Assembly: GCA_023410595.1 (NCBI GenBank)
Contig: JAEYPO010000001.1
Location: forward strand, 124,001-188,000
Direction: 5' to 3'
DNA: 64,000 nucleotides
From: Bacillota bacterium
GTDB taxonomy: Bacteria > Bacillota > Clostridia > Christensenellales > SZUA-584
The notes below the pieces were generated by a model. The model was not told the DNA's origin. It saw only the letters and a list, made by a program, of their open reading frames with translations, and did no database searches. This document shows, one piece after another, positions 24,356 through 33,072 of the stretch (within the stretch, counting starts at the first letter, position 1; each line of letters starts with the position of its first letter). Position numbers and translations under genes: made by a program.

Positions 24356-26947
24356 CTATTTTATGCTTATCTTCAGTTCTCCGTCCTTAGTGTCTATCTC
24401 CACGCTGTCCCCGTCCTTAAGCTCCCCGCCTATTATGAGCTTGCCTATCTCGGTCTCTATGAACCGCTGCAGGTAACGCTTCACCGGCCGCGCGCCGTAC
24501 ACAGGCGCGTACGACTTGTCGGCAATCAGCCCCTTCGCCGCCTCCGTAACGTTCATAGTTATGCTGCGGTCGTCAAGGCGCCGCTGTATCTGCTCCAAAG
24601 CAAGGCCTATTATCTTAATAATGTCGTCTTTCTTAAGCGGCCTGAACAGCACGATATCGTCCACGCGGTTCAAAAACTCCGGACGGAAATGCACGTGCAG
24701 ATCGCCCATCACCTTCTCGCGCACGCCCTCGCCTATGTCGCCCCGCTCGTCTATGCCGGAAAGCAGATACTCGCTGCCTATGTTGCTCGTCATAATAACG
24801 ACGGTGTTTTTAAAGTTCACCGTACGCCCCTGAGCGTCGGTAAGGCGCCCGTCGTCCAAAAGCTGCAAGAGAACATTGAACACGTCGTGATGCGCCTTTT
24901 CAATCTCGTCAAACAGTATCACGCAGTACGGCTTGCGACGCACGGCCTCCGTAAGCTGCCCGCCCTCGTCGTAGCCTATGTACCCCGGAGGCGCTCCTAT
25001 GAGCCGCGCGACTGTGTGCTTCTCCATGTACTCCGACATGTCTATGCGCACCATGTTTTCCTCGCTGTCAAACAGCGCCTCCGCGAGCGCCCGCGCAAGC
25101 TCCGTCTTGCCCACGCCCGTGGGCCCTAGGAATATGAACGAGCCAATGGGGCGGTGCGGGTCCTTAAGGCCGCTTCTCGCGCGTATCACCGCGTCGCTGA
25201 CGGCGGTAACCGCCTCGTCCTGTCCTATGACGCGCTTGTGCAGTATGCCCTCCAGCCCCAATAGCTTGTCTTTTTCCTTCTCCACGAGCTTTGATACGGG
25301 TATGCCCGACCAGCGCGACACGATCTCAGCTACTTCCTCTTCGGTAACTTCCTCTTTGAGCAATACGTTGGCGCTCTTGGAACTCTTCGCCTTCTCGGCC
25401 TCGAGCTGCTTCTGCAATTCCGGCAGCTCGCCGTACTCCAGCTTCGCCGCGAGCTCCAAGTCATACTTGCGCTTCGCCTCGTCTATCTGCCGCCGCGCGT
25501 CCTCGATTTTCTGCTTTATGTCCTTCTCGCGCGTTAAGTTCACCTTTTCAAGCTCCCACTGGGCTTTGAGCTTGTCGGCTTCCTCCTTGTGCACCGCAAG
25601 CTCTTTTTCCAGCGCCGCGAGACGCGCCTTTGAGGCCGCGTCGTCCTCCTTCTTTAGCGCCTGCCGTTCTATCTCAAGCTGCATCACCTTGCGCGAAATC
25701 TCGTCAAGCTCGGTGGGCATGCTGTCTATCTCAGTGCGTATCATTGCCGCCGCTTCGTCCATGAGGTCGATGGCCTTGTCGGGCAGGAACCTGTCGGATA
25801 TGTACCTGTCGGAAAGCACGGCGCACGCTATAAGCGCGTTGTCCGTTATCTTCACGCCGTGATGTATCTCGAACCGCTCCTTTAAACCACGCAGTATCGA
25901 TATCGTGTCCTCGACGGAGGGCGCGTCCACGAGTATAGGCTGGAACCTGCGCTCCAATGCCGCGTCCTTCTCGATATACTTGCGGTATTCGTCCAGCGTC
26001 GTCGCGCCTATGCAGTGCAGCTCGCCCCGAGCGAGCATGGGCTTAAGTATGTTGCCCGCGTCCATTGCGCCCTCGGCCTTGCCCGCGCCCACTATGTTGT
26101 GCAGCTCGTCTATGAACAGTATTATCTGCCCATTGCTCTGATTTACGTCGTTAAGCACCGCTTTAAGCCGCTCCTCGAACTCGCCGCGGTATTTCGCGCC
26201 TGCAATAAGAGCGCCCATATCCAGAGCGAATATCGTCTTGTCCTTAAGCCCCTCGGGCACGTCGCCCGCGAGTATCCTCTGCGCCAATCCTTCCACGACC
26301 GCCGTCTTGCCTACGCCCGGCTCGCCTATGAGCACGGGGTTGTTCTTGGTGCGGCGGGAGAGTATGCGTATGGCGCGCCGTATCTCGGCGTCGCGGCCTA
26401 TGACGGGGTCTATCTTCCCCTGTTTCGCAAGCTCCACGAGGTCGCGCCCGAACCGCTTTAACGAGTCGTATGTGCCTTCCGGGTTCTGCGACGTCACGCG
26501 CTGACCGCCGCGCACCTTCGAAAGCGCCGCCATGAAGTTCTCCACCGTTATGCCGTAGCGTTTGAATATAGCCGCCGAGGGTGTGCCGCGCTCCTTGAGC
26601 AGCGCGAGGTACAGATGCTCGACGCCCGCGTAATCGTCCTTGAAGCGCTTAGCTTCGTCCTGCGCGCGTATGAGTATCTCGCTCATCCTGCGCGTGGCGT
26701 ACACGTCCGAAACGCTGCTGCCTTGAATCTTAGGCAGCTTGTTAAGTTCGTTTTCCAGGTCTTTTACATATAGCGCCGTATCCAGGCCCATGTACCCCAG
26801 CAGCTTGGGTATAAGCCCGTCCTGCTGCACTGAGAGCGCGTAATGTATATGTTCGCCGTCCACCTGTTGGTGCCCCATACGCACCGCAATCTCCTGTGCG
26901 GAATTAAGGGCGGCTAATGCTTTTTCAGTAAATCTGTCCATTTCCAT
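24356..26947 (-). CDS. clpB: ATP-dependent chaperone ClpB
   Basis: The 863-residue Hsp100 disaggregase is full length. An N-terminal repeat domain is followed by AAA-1 (Walker A GEPGVGKTA near 205, Walker B ILFIDELHN), a long coiled-coil middle domain (about 400-525) and AAA-2 (GPTGVGKTE near 605, ILFDEIEKAHHDV). With DnaK/DnaJ it rescues aggregated protein. It follows dnaJ in the same direction with a repeat between them, and the upstream CtsR box probably controls both. Confidence 0.97.
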   Translation of the reverse strand: MEMDRFTEKALAALNSAQEIAVRMGHQQVDGEHIHYALSVQQDGLIPKLLGYMGLDTALYVKDLENELNKLPKIQGSSVSDVYATRRMSEILIRAQDEAKRFKDDYAGVEHLYLALLKERGTPSAAIFKRYGITVENFMAALSKVRGGQRVTSQNPEGTYDSLKRFGRDLVELAKQGKIDPVIGRDAEIRRAIRILSRRTKNNPVLIGEPGVGKTAVVEGLAQRILAGDVPEGLKDKTIFALDMGALIAGAKYRGEFEERLKAVLNDVNQSNGQIILFIDELHNIVGAGKAEGAMDAGNILKPMLARGELHCIGATTLDEYRKYIEKDAALERRFQPILVDAPSVEDTISILRGLKERFEIHHGVKITDNALIACAVLSDRYISDRFLPDKAIDLMDEAAAMIRTEIDSMPTELDEISRKVMQLEIERQALKKEDDAASKARLAALEKELAVHKEEADKLKAQWELEKVNLTREKDIKQKIEDARRQIDEAKRKYDLELAAKLEYGELPELQKQLEAEKAKSSKSANVLLKEEVTEEEVAEIVSRWSGIPVSKLVEKEKDKLLGLEGILHKRVIGQDEAVTAVSDAVIRARSGLKDPHRPIGSFIFLGPTGVGKTELARALAEALFDSEENMVRIDMSEYMEKHTVARLIGAPPGYIGYDEGGQLTEAVRRKPYCVILFDEIEKAHHDVFNVLLQLLDDGRLTDAQGRTVNFKNTVVIMTSNIGSEYLLSGIDERGDIGEGVREKVMGDLHVHFRPEFLNRVDDIVLFRPLKKDDIIKIIGLALEQIQRRLDDRSITMNVTEAAKGLIADKSYAPVYGARPVKRYLQRFIETEIGKLIIGGELKDGDSVEIDTKDGELKISIK

Positions 26948-26971
26948 AATTGTTTCCTCCTATTATCATTA

Positions 26972-27018
26972 TAAAGGCGCCCCTAAGGGGAGCTGCCGCC
27001 TTTGGCGGCTGAAGGGTG
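26972..27018. repeat. GGAGCTG-hairpin-CTGAAGGG repeat between dnaJ and clpB
   Basis: CCCCTAAGGGG is followed by GGAGCTG, stem CCGCC-TTT-GGCGG and CTGAAGGG. It is the same framework as at 24229-24307 with a different stem sequence. Confidence 0.7.
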
Positions 27019-27107
27019 AAACCGCACCCACCGCAAAAGTGTATGCCCGCACCTCCGTCCCTACTACTGAATCCAGTGCGGAGACACCTCCCGCAGAGTA
27101 GGCCTTG

Positions 27108-28103
27108 TTATTGTTTCACAGTTTTCTTCAGCTTCTCGAACAGCCCTTTCTGCTCGGCTGTCAGATGCCGCGGGTTTACTATGCGCACGCGTATGTACAA
27201 GTCTCCCTGTTTGCCGGTGCGCGAGGGGTACCCTTTGCCAGAGACCCTTATCTTGTTGTCCGTCTGCACGCCCTCGGGTATCTTCACCATAATGCGCCCG
27301 TCAAGCGTTTCTACCGCCACCTTGCCCGAAAGCGCGGCGTCCCATGGGTACACATCCGCATTCGTAACCAGGTCGTTGCCTTCTAGTGTGAAGCGCGCGC
27401 TTGGCTTTATACGCACCTTCATGTGCAAATCGCCCGCCTTGCCGCCTCCCGCGCCGGCGTAGCCCTGACCTTTAAGGCGAATAGTCTCGCCGTCGCCCAC
27501 GCCTTTGGGCACCCTGAAGTTTATGGCCCGCGTGCCGCTCTGCGTCTGCAGCGAGATGCGCTTTTCCACGCCTGCTGCGCCCTCTTCGGGCGTTATTTCT
27601 ATCTCGGCCTCAACGTTTTCGCCGTCGCGCACCTGAACCCGGCCGGACGAGTATGAATGCTGCCCCCCGAAAAGTTCGCCCAAGTCTTCGTCGCTGTATA
27701 TGCGCGTTGTCCTCCCGCCCGTACGCCCTTTGCCGAATATGCCGCCAAGGTCGAAGCCTTCAGAGAAGAACATGTTGAAGAAATCGCTGTGGTCGCCGCC
27801 GCCGCTGTATTCATAGCGAACGTTGCCGTTTCCGCCGCTCCAGCCGTACTGCGACGGGTCGAAGTCCGCGCCGTTTGTAAAGTTCGCCTGGCTGCCGAAC
27901 GTGTCGTACTTATTGCGCTTGTCCTTATCGCCCAATACCTCGTACGCCTCGCTTATCTCCTTGAACTTCTCCTCAGCCTTTTTATTGCCGGGGTTCATAT
28001 CCGGGTGATATTTCTTGGCGAGCTTCCTGTATTGCTTTTTTATATCGTCCTGCGACGCCGTCTTTTCGACGCCGAGTATGTTGTAATAATCCTTATACTG
28101 CAT
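27108..28103 (-). CDS. DnaJ/CbpA-type J-domain co-chaperone
   Basis: The 331-residue protein has a J domain (YYNILGVEKTASQDDIKK, HPD in KKYHPDMNPG), a Gly/Phe/Ser-rich linker (about 75-150) and C-terminal substrate-binding domains, but no Cys-rich zinc finger. It is therefore a type II DnaJ (CbpA-like). The start is the ATG at 28103 with AGGAG 5 nt upstream. It is first in an operon with clpB and has a CtsR-type operator. Confidence 0.92.
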   Translation of the reverse strand: MQYKDYYNILGVEKTASQDDIKKQYRKLAKKYHPDMNPGNKKAEEKFKEISEAYEVLGDKDKRNKYDTFGSQANFTNGADFDPSQYGWSGGNGNVRYEYSGGGDHSDFFNMFFSEGFDLGGIFGKGRTGGRTTRIYSDEDLGELFGGQHSYSSGRVQVRDGENVEAEIEITPEEGAAGVEKRISLQTQSGTRAINFRVPKGVGDGETIRLKGQGYAGAGGGKAGDLHMKVRIKPSARFTLEGNDLVTNADVYPWDAALSGKVAVETLDGRIMVKIPEGVQTDNKIRVSGKGYPSRTGKQGDLYIRVRIVNPRHLTAEQKGLFEKLKKTVKQ

Positions 28104-28179
28104 ATCTTCTCCTGTCATCCAGTACTGTATTGACCAGCCAAAATGTTAAGACTGGCAATCCAATACCCGACAAAACGAC

Positions 28180-28196
28180 TTTGACTTTCTTTGACC
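28180..28196 (-). promoter_or_regulatory. CtsR-type heat-shock operator of dnaJ-clpB
   Basis: On the minus strand GGTCAAA-GAA-AGTCAAA matches the CtsR direct heptad repeat (RGTCAAA, 3-nt gap, RGTCAAA). AT-rich -10-like sequence (TATATTATAAA) lies directly upstream, so bound repressor would block the start of transcription. No ctsR gene is in the window. Confidence 0.82.
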
Positions 28197-28399
28197 TTTA
28201 TAATATAATACAAATCTTCTCAAAATGCAATATGTTTACGCAGTTTTTTCTAAATATAATTATATGTGCAAAAAAGCATATTAACATCCCGGTGCAGACA
28301 AACTTGGGTAAAGAATGAGCGTAATTTGGCATTGAAAAACAGCTTGTTGCTGGTATAATTAGAAAGGTAAGTTTTTATTTTACGTCAGGAGGGATAACA

Positions 28400-29647
28400 A
28401 TGAGCGAACTCAAAGGCGCGTGCGTGTTCGGACAGTCGGGAGGGCCTACGTCCGTAATCAACGCAAGTGCGGCGGGAGTATTCCAGGAAGCACTGAAGCA
28501 AGGGTGCATTACCAAAGTATACGGCATGGCGCACGGCATAAAGGGCCTGCTGGAAGAAAAGCTGTATGATATCGGCCAGGAGAACCCGGCGGAGCTGGAT
28601 CTTATGAAGACGACGCCGTCGTCGGCGCTTGGCTCTGTGCGCTACAAGCTTAAGTCTGCGGACGACGATGAGACGGATTACAAGAAGATGCTTGAAGTGT
28701 TTAAAAAGTTCAACATAAGGTATTTCTTCTACAACGGCGGCAACGACTCTATGGACACCTGCAATAAGGTAAGCAAGTATATGCAAAAAGTAGGATACGA
28801 GTGCCGCGTGATGGGTGTGCCCAAGACGATAGACAACGACCTGTGGGGAACGGACCACTGCCCGGGCTACGGCAGTGCAGCAAAGTATATCGCCACGTCC
28901 ACGATGGAAGTATACCGCGACGCGAGAGTGTACGACAAGGGCACGATATCCATACTTGAGATAATGGGAAGGAACGCGGGATGGCTGACGGCTGCGTCCG
29001 CGCTCGCTTCATACAAGGGTACAGGCCCCGACCTCATATATCTGCCTGAGGTCGCGTTCGATATTGAGAAGTTCTATGACCGCGTATCCGAGATATATAA
29101 GAAGAACAACTACGTTATAATAGCCGTTTCGGAAGGCATAAAGGACAAGGACGGCAAGTATATAAGCGAATACGGCTCGAATCTCGCGAAAAACAAGGAT
29201 TCGTTCGGCCACTCTCAGATGGGCGGCCTTGCCGCGACACTCGGAAGCCTTACACAGCAGAAGACAGGCGCGAAGGTTCGCCCGATAGAGTTCAGCCTGC
29301 TGCAGAGGTGCGCGGCTCATATCGCCTCCAAGGCGGACGTCGACGAGGCCTATCTTGCGGGACAGATAGCCGTGCGCAGCGCCGTGGAAGGCAAGACCGA
29401 TTTCATGGTCGCATTCGAGCGTGAAAAGGGCGCCGAATACAAATGCGGCATAAAGCTGATAAACCTTCAGGATGTCGCGAACAAGGAGAAGAAGGTGCCT
29501 CTCGAATGGATAACAAAAGACGGCGCGGGCGTAAACGAGAAATTCATTGAATATGCTCTGCCGCTCATACAGGGCGAATCGAAGCCTCCGTTTGAGGAAG
29601 GCATGCCGAGGTTCGCAAAGCTTAAGAAAGTGCTGGCAAGACCATAA
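28400..29647 (+). CDS. 6-phosphofructokinase, pyrophosphate-type
   Basis: The 415-residue enzyme catalyses the committed step of glycolysis. It has the PFK motifs GQSGGPTSVIN near residue 12, NGGNDSMDTCNK near 113, TIDNDLWGTDHCPGYG and EIMGRNAGW. In the second motif GGNDS replaces the GGDGS of ATP enzymes; the Asp at that position is the usual mark of pyrophosphate-dependent PFK. Start: ATG after CAGGAGGG. Monocistronic with a hairpin after it. Confidence 0.93.
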   Translation: MSELKGACVFGQSGGPTSVINASAAGVFQEALKQGCITKVYGMAHGIKGLLEEKLYDIGQENPAELDLMKTTPSSALGSVRYKLKSADDDETDYKKMLEVFKKFNIRYFFYNGGNDSMDTCNKVSKYMQKVGYECRVMGVPKTIDNDLWGTDHCPGYGSAAKYIATSTMEVYRDARVYDKGTISILEIMGRNAGWLTAASALASYKGTGPDLIYLPEVAFDIEKFYDRVSEIYKKNNYVIIAVSEGIKDKDGKYISEYGSNLAKNKDSFGHSQMGGLAATLGSLTQQKTGAKVRPIEFSLLQRCAAHIASKADVDEAYLAGQIAVRSAVEGKTDFMVAFEREKGAEYKCGIKLINLQDVANKEKKVPLEWITKDGAGVNEKFIEYALPLIQGESKPPFEEGMPRFAKLKKVLARP

Positions 29648-29666
29648 CCATATTTTTAAAGACTAC

Positions 29667-29691
29667 AAAGGCGGCAATGTTTGCCGCCTTT
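29667..29691 (+). terminator. Hairpin after the PFK gene
   Basis: AAAGGCGGCAA and TTGCCGCCTTT form an 11-bp stem; the T-run after it is interrupted (ACTGTTTTC). Confidence 0.65.
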
Positions 29692-29758
29692 ACTGTTTTC
29701 TTAGAAACATTATTGTTAACTCTTAATACAGATGATATAGTTGTAATGGTGGATATTT

Positions 29759-30493
29759 ATGGGACTCTCTTTGCTTTTTATGTTTATATCGGCGGCCGTA
29801 TGCCTGCTTTTGCCGATTGCTGCAGCAATTATACTGGCGGTAAAGTGTAAGGGCAGCATACTGATGTTTTTCCTAGGCGTCGCTTCTTTTACTGTGTCGC
29901 AGCTGCTGCTGCGCATACCGCTGCTCGGCGAGCTGCAGAATACGGTATGGTTCAATATGTTTGCCATTACGCAGCCGCTTCTTTGCGCGCTGCTGATAGC
30001 GCTGAGCGCGGGCGTGTTTGAGGAGACGGGCCGTTATGCGGCGTTAAGGTTTTTAAACAGAGACCTGCTTACATGGGAGAACGGAATAATGTTCGGGCTG
30101 GGGCACGGGGGAGTGGAAGCGTTCTGGCTTGCTGGAGTCCCATATGTAGGGACAATTGCGGATACGCTTTCGGGCAGCTCAGCTGAGGCGTTAACCGTTC
30201 CACCCGATATTTTTCTGCTGGGAGGTATAGAGAGAATACTCGCAGTAACGGTACATATCGGCTTTACGATGCTCGTCTTATATGCGGTAAAACGCAGAAG
30301 GATTTGGTGTTATATACTCGCCGTACTTGTTCACGGCCTTGCAGATGCTGACCTGGCGCTGCTCGCTATGGCGGGCATAAGGCCGGGTTTATGGGAGGCA
30401 GAGGGGATATTCGCCGTATTCGCGGTTTTGGCAGTAATATTAACGGTAAGAATGAAACCTGCGTTTAATATCAGCGTCCCCGGTAACTTGTGA
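29759..30493 (+). CDS. YhfC-family membrane protein (putative intramembrane metalloprotease)
   Basis: The 244-residue protein has about seven membrane helices. The family's polar motifs lie within them: GVFEETGRYAALRFL near residue 85, FGLGHGGVEAFWLAG near 112, and VLVHGLAD near 196. The E-E, H and H residues are those expected for a CPBP-like metal site, and this is the basis for the protease suggestion. Function in cells is not known. It may be co-transcribed with the following lipoprotein gene (32 bp). Confidence 0.85.
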   Translation: MGLSLLFMFISAAVCLLLPIAAAIILAVKCKGSILMFFLGVASFTVSQLLLRIPLLGELQNTVWFNMFAITQPLLCALLIALSAGVFEETGRYAALRFLNRDLLTWENGIMFGLGHGGVEAFWLAGVPYVGTIADTLSGSSAEALTVPPDIFLLGGIERILAVTVHIGFTMLVLYAVKRRRIWCYILAVLVHGLADADLALLAMAGIRPGLWEAEGIFAVFAVLAVILTVRMKPAFNISVPGNL

Positions 30494-30525
30494 GACTTAA
30501 TGGTGTAATAATGAAGGGAAAAGGT

Positions 30526-31005
30526 ATGAAAAAGTTCTTATTGGCGGTTGCAGCGCTTCCTGTGCTGACTATGCTATTCGCGGGCTGCGGCGGCAACAGC
30601 ACGGCGCAGAGCGGAGCGCAGGAAAGCGCAGGGAACGGAGCGCTCAAAGCTGAGGATGTGGCGTACGCAGAGCCTGTGGTCGACAACCTGCTTGCCGGCA
30701 TAAAGGACAGGGACTACGCCGTATTCAGCCGCGACTTTTCCGATACAATGAAAACCATGATGCCGGAGGACTCGCTGGGTACGCTCGCCGACCTGCTCGC
30801 TTCGAAAGTCGGGGAATACCAGAGCAGAAGCTTCGCCCAAGCTGCCGACATGACGCAGAATGGTGTAAAATATACCGTAGTGACGTACACTGCAAAGTAT
30901 TCGGACGAGCCGGGGGACGTGCTTATAATCGTCACATTCGGCGGAGATACTGAGAAGAAAGTAGACGGGCTGTTTTTCAATTCGCCCAAGCTCAGAGAGC
31001 AGTAG
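30526..31005 (+). CDS. DUF3887 lipoprotein
   Basis: The 159-residue lipoprotein has signal peptide MKKFLLAVAALPVLTMLFAGC (lipobox LFAGC). Its mature part is DUF3887-like: VDNLLAGIKDRDYAVFSRDFSD, then KTMMPEDSLGTL, then YTAKYSDEPGDVLIIVTFGG. The start at 30526 gives the short signal peptide; GTG at 30490 and ATG at 30511 are also in frame. It follows the YhfC-like gene. Confidence 0.82.
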   Translation: MKKFLLAVAALPVLTMLFAGCGGNSTAQSGAQESAGNGALKAEDVAYAEPVVDNLLAGIKDRDYAVFSRDFSDTMKTMMPEDSLGTLADLLASKVGEYQSRSFAQAADMTQNGVKYTVVTYTAKYSDEPGDVLIIVTFGGDTEKKVDGLFFNSPKLREQ

Positions 31006-31033
31006 GTGAGGGCGGTGCGGCTTCATTAATAAC

Positions 31034-31127
31034 GGGGTCCCCGGCAAGTCGTGAGGCTTGCTGGGGTAGATAACGGGGTCCCCTCGTCGCTTTAGCGACG
31101 GCCCAGTCGTGAGGCTTGCCGGTGCAG
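31034..31127. repeat. Tandem short and long copies of the GGGGTCCCC hairpin repeat
   Basis: Copy 1 (31034-31067) reads GGGGTCCCCGGCAAG, TCGTGAGG, CTTGCTGGGGT. Copy 2 (31074-31127) has the inserted perfect hairpin CGTCGC-TTTA-GCGACG before CAGTCGTGAGG and CTTGCCGG. It matches the arrangement at 4668-4757. Confidence 0.85.
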
Positions 31128-31148
31128 ATGATAATAAAATTGATAACA

Positions 31149-31190
31149 AACAATTACCATTGCAGTATTATGACGGTAATTGTTTTTTTT
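31149..31190 (+). terminator. Rho-independent terminator
   Basis: AACAATTACC (31149-31158) and GGTAATTGTT (31175-31184) form a 10-bp stem, followed by a run of T to 31190. Confidence 0.85.
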
Positions 31191-31242
31191 AAGTGAACAT
31201 AAACAAAGGCTTGTTTAGGCATAATATATGTGAGGTGATACC

Positions 31243-31392
31243 ATGAAAATAAGAAGAGCAAGAAAGCCAAAGAATCCAACTGCGGCGGACAGGCTGCATC
31301 TGCCGGGCATAAACGACAATGTAACGCTGGATAGTCCGAATCCGAAAAACGATTTCCATAAAGTTTCGCTGGGACCAGACTCAAAAAGATAA
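31243..31392 (+). CDS. 49-residue basic small protein
   Basis: The frame starts with ATG at 31243, 5 nt after GAGGTG, and ends with TAA at 31390-31392. The product begins MKIRRARKPKNPTAADRLHL and ends VSLGPDSKR, so it is basic, Pro/Asn-rich and has no membrane segment. The ribosome site and clean frame argue for a real gene. I do not recognise the family; a sporulation or coat role is possible given the region but is not shown. Confidence 0.55.
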   Translation: MKIRRARKPKNPTAADRLHLPGINDNVTLDSPNPKNDFHKVSLGPDSKR

Positions 31393-31847
31393 GTATAGAA
31401 TTTCGGATAAACAGCAGTATGCAAAATTGCAGCAGCAAGAAAAAAGGACGGTATATGCGGTTCCAAAGAAAATGCAACAACCTATGGAAAAGTCTCCTAT
31501 CAGTCATGATAGGAGGCTTACAGTATCAATAAGAGTTTTACCCCCGCTATAAAGGTTACACCGCATTATGCACAAAGAAGCTAATTTTATCGAGTGGGAT
31601 TTCCGCGACAGATCCTACGTTAATGACGAAACCGTCGCAGTCGCCGCAGCCGCCGAATGCAGAAGTATCAAAAACTACTCAAAGTAATGCCACATTAATA
31701 AAATGAGATAGAAGTTTGACATGAAGTCTACTTTTTATGGACATATCCGGGAAGCAAACCGATACAAATTGTTACGCTTTATATCATTTGGAATAGAATA
31801 ATAGTACATATAAAGCTAACAAAAAAACAAATATTCGGAGAATATAT
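31393..31847. other. Non-coding gap before galU, possibly decayed coding sequence
   Basis: This 455-bp gap has only short frames. One at about 31569-31688 (start MHKEANFIEWDFRD) has no ribosome site. AT-rich sequence before 31848 probably holds the galU promoter. Nothing else is recognised. Confidence 0.4.
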
Positions 31848-32735
31848 ATGACAGTCAGAAAAGCCGTCATACCCGCCGCGGGACTGGGAACAAGATTTCT
31901 TCCGGTAACTAAAGCCCAGCCGAAGGAAATGCTGCCCATCGCGGATAAGCCTACAATACAGTACATCATGGAAGAAGCCATAGCATCGGGGATTGAAGAT
32001 ATAGTTATCGTGACCGGGCGGGGCAAACGTGCAATAGAAGACCACTTTGATAAATCCTATGAATTGGAATCCGAAATCAGGCTCAAACATAATGAAGAAC
32101 TGCTTGCACAGATAGAGAAGATTTCAAGTATGGGTAACATTCATTATATTCGGCAAAAAGAGCCTAAGGGCTTGGGAGACGCCATTTATTGTGCTCATGC
32201 TTTTATTGGTGATGAACCTTTTGCAGTACTATTGGGCGACGATCTGATGGTATCCGAAAAACCAGGGTTAAAGCAGCTGCTGGAGGTATACGATCTGACG
32301 GGGCAGACCGCAGTAGCATTATTCAAAGTACCTTCAAGCCAATTAAACCGCTACGGTATTGTTGAAGCGGAACAAGCGGCAGAAATGGCAAAGGGAATAT
32401 TTAAGATTCAAGATATGGTCGAGAAGCCGAACCCGGACGAGGCTCCCTCGGATATGGCCATTTTTGGTCGATACGTTCTACTGCCTGAGATATTCGATAT
32501 CATTAAAAGCACCAGCCCGGGAAGGGGCGGGGAAATTCAATTGACCGACGCCCTAAGGCAATTCCTGAAAAAACGTGATATTTATGCGCGGATCATGGAA
32601 GGCCGGCGTTATGATGTAGGTGATAAGCTGGGATTTCTTATTGCCAATATCGAATTTACACTTCGGCGCGGGGATATGCGGGAGGAGTTCATAGTATATC
32701 TTAAAGGGCTAAACGAGAAGAATTATAAAATTTAA
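31848..32735 (+). CDS. galU: UTP-glucose-1-phosphate uridylyltransferase
   Basis: The 295-residue enzyme makes UDP-glucose from glucose-1-P and UTP. It has the nucleotidyltransferase start AAGLGTRFLPVTKAQPKEML with the nucleotide-binding GLGTRF and Lys, IVTGRGKRAIEDHFD, LLGDDL near 122 and a typical VEKPNPDEAPS. It starts the AT-rich spore-surface block and supplies the substrate of the dehydrogenase encoded next. Confidence 0.95.
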   Translation: MTVRKAVIPAAGLGTRFLPVTKAQPKEMLPIADKPTIQYIMEEAIASGIEDIVIVTGRGKRAIEDHFDKSYELESEIRLKHNEELLAQIEKISSMGNIHYIRQKEPKGLGDAIYCAHAFIGDEPFAVLLGDDLMVSEKPGLKQLLEVYDLTGQTAVALFKVPSSQLNRYGIVEAEQAAEMAKGIFKIQDMVEKPNPDEAPSDMAIFGRYVLLPEIFDIIKSTSPGRGGEIQLTDALRQFLKKRDIYARIMEGRRYDVGDKLGFLIANIEFTLRRGDMREEFIVYLKGLNEKNYKI

Positions 32736-33072
32736 TCATTGTTGATATAATAAGTATTACCTCATTATTTCCTGATTTCATATTTCGTAATGAACAGCCA
32801 GATAAGCGTGGCGGCATTGGTAGATCGTTCTTTATATTATATGATCCGAACTAATATAGCCGCTCCGGGATACCAGCCAGACATACTTTTCAAGCGAAAT
32901 TATGAGCAATAATCATCAGACAAGTTGCGCTATGTGAAAATGGACATGACTTTCATTGCCCTCAAATGACACTGTTGATTTATATCGGGAATATATTATT
33001 ATTGTGTATTTTGTAACTGTTCTCTGAAAGGTAAACCGCAATTACATAGACAATAGATTGAGGAGAACATTG
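32736..33072. other. Gap between galU and the UDP-glucose dehydrogenase gene
   Basis: This 337-bp stretch has no supported gene. A short frame near 32768-32850 (PDFIFRNEQPDKRGG) without a start may be a remnant. The last 60 bp hold the ribosome site GAGGAG for the next gene. Confidence 0.4.

Noticed and set aside
24978..25862. 294-residue open frame on the plus strand opposite clpB
   Set aside because: It is antisense to a full-length, clearly conserved ClpB, has no ribosome site and a Ser-rich composition typical of a reverse frame.
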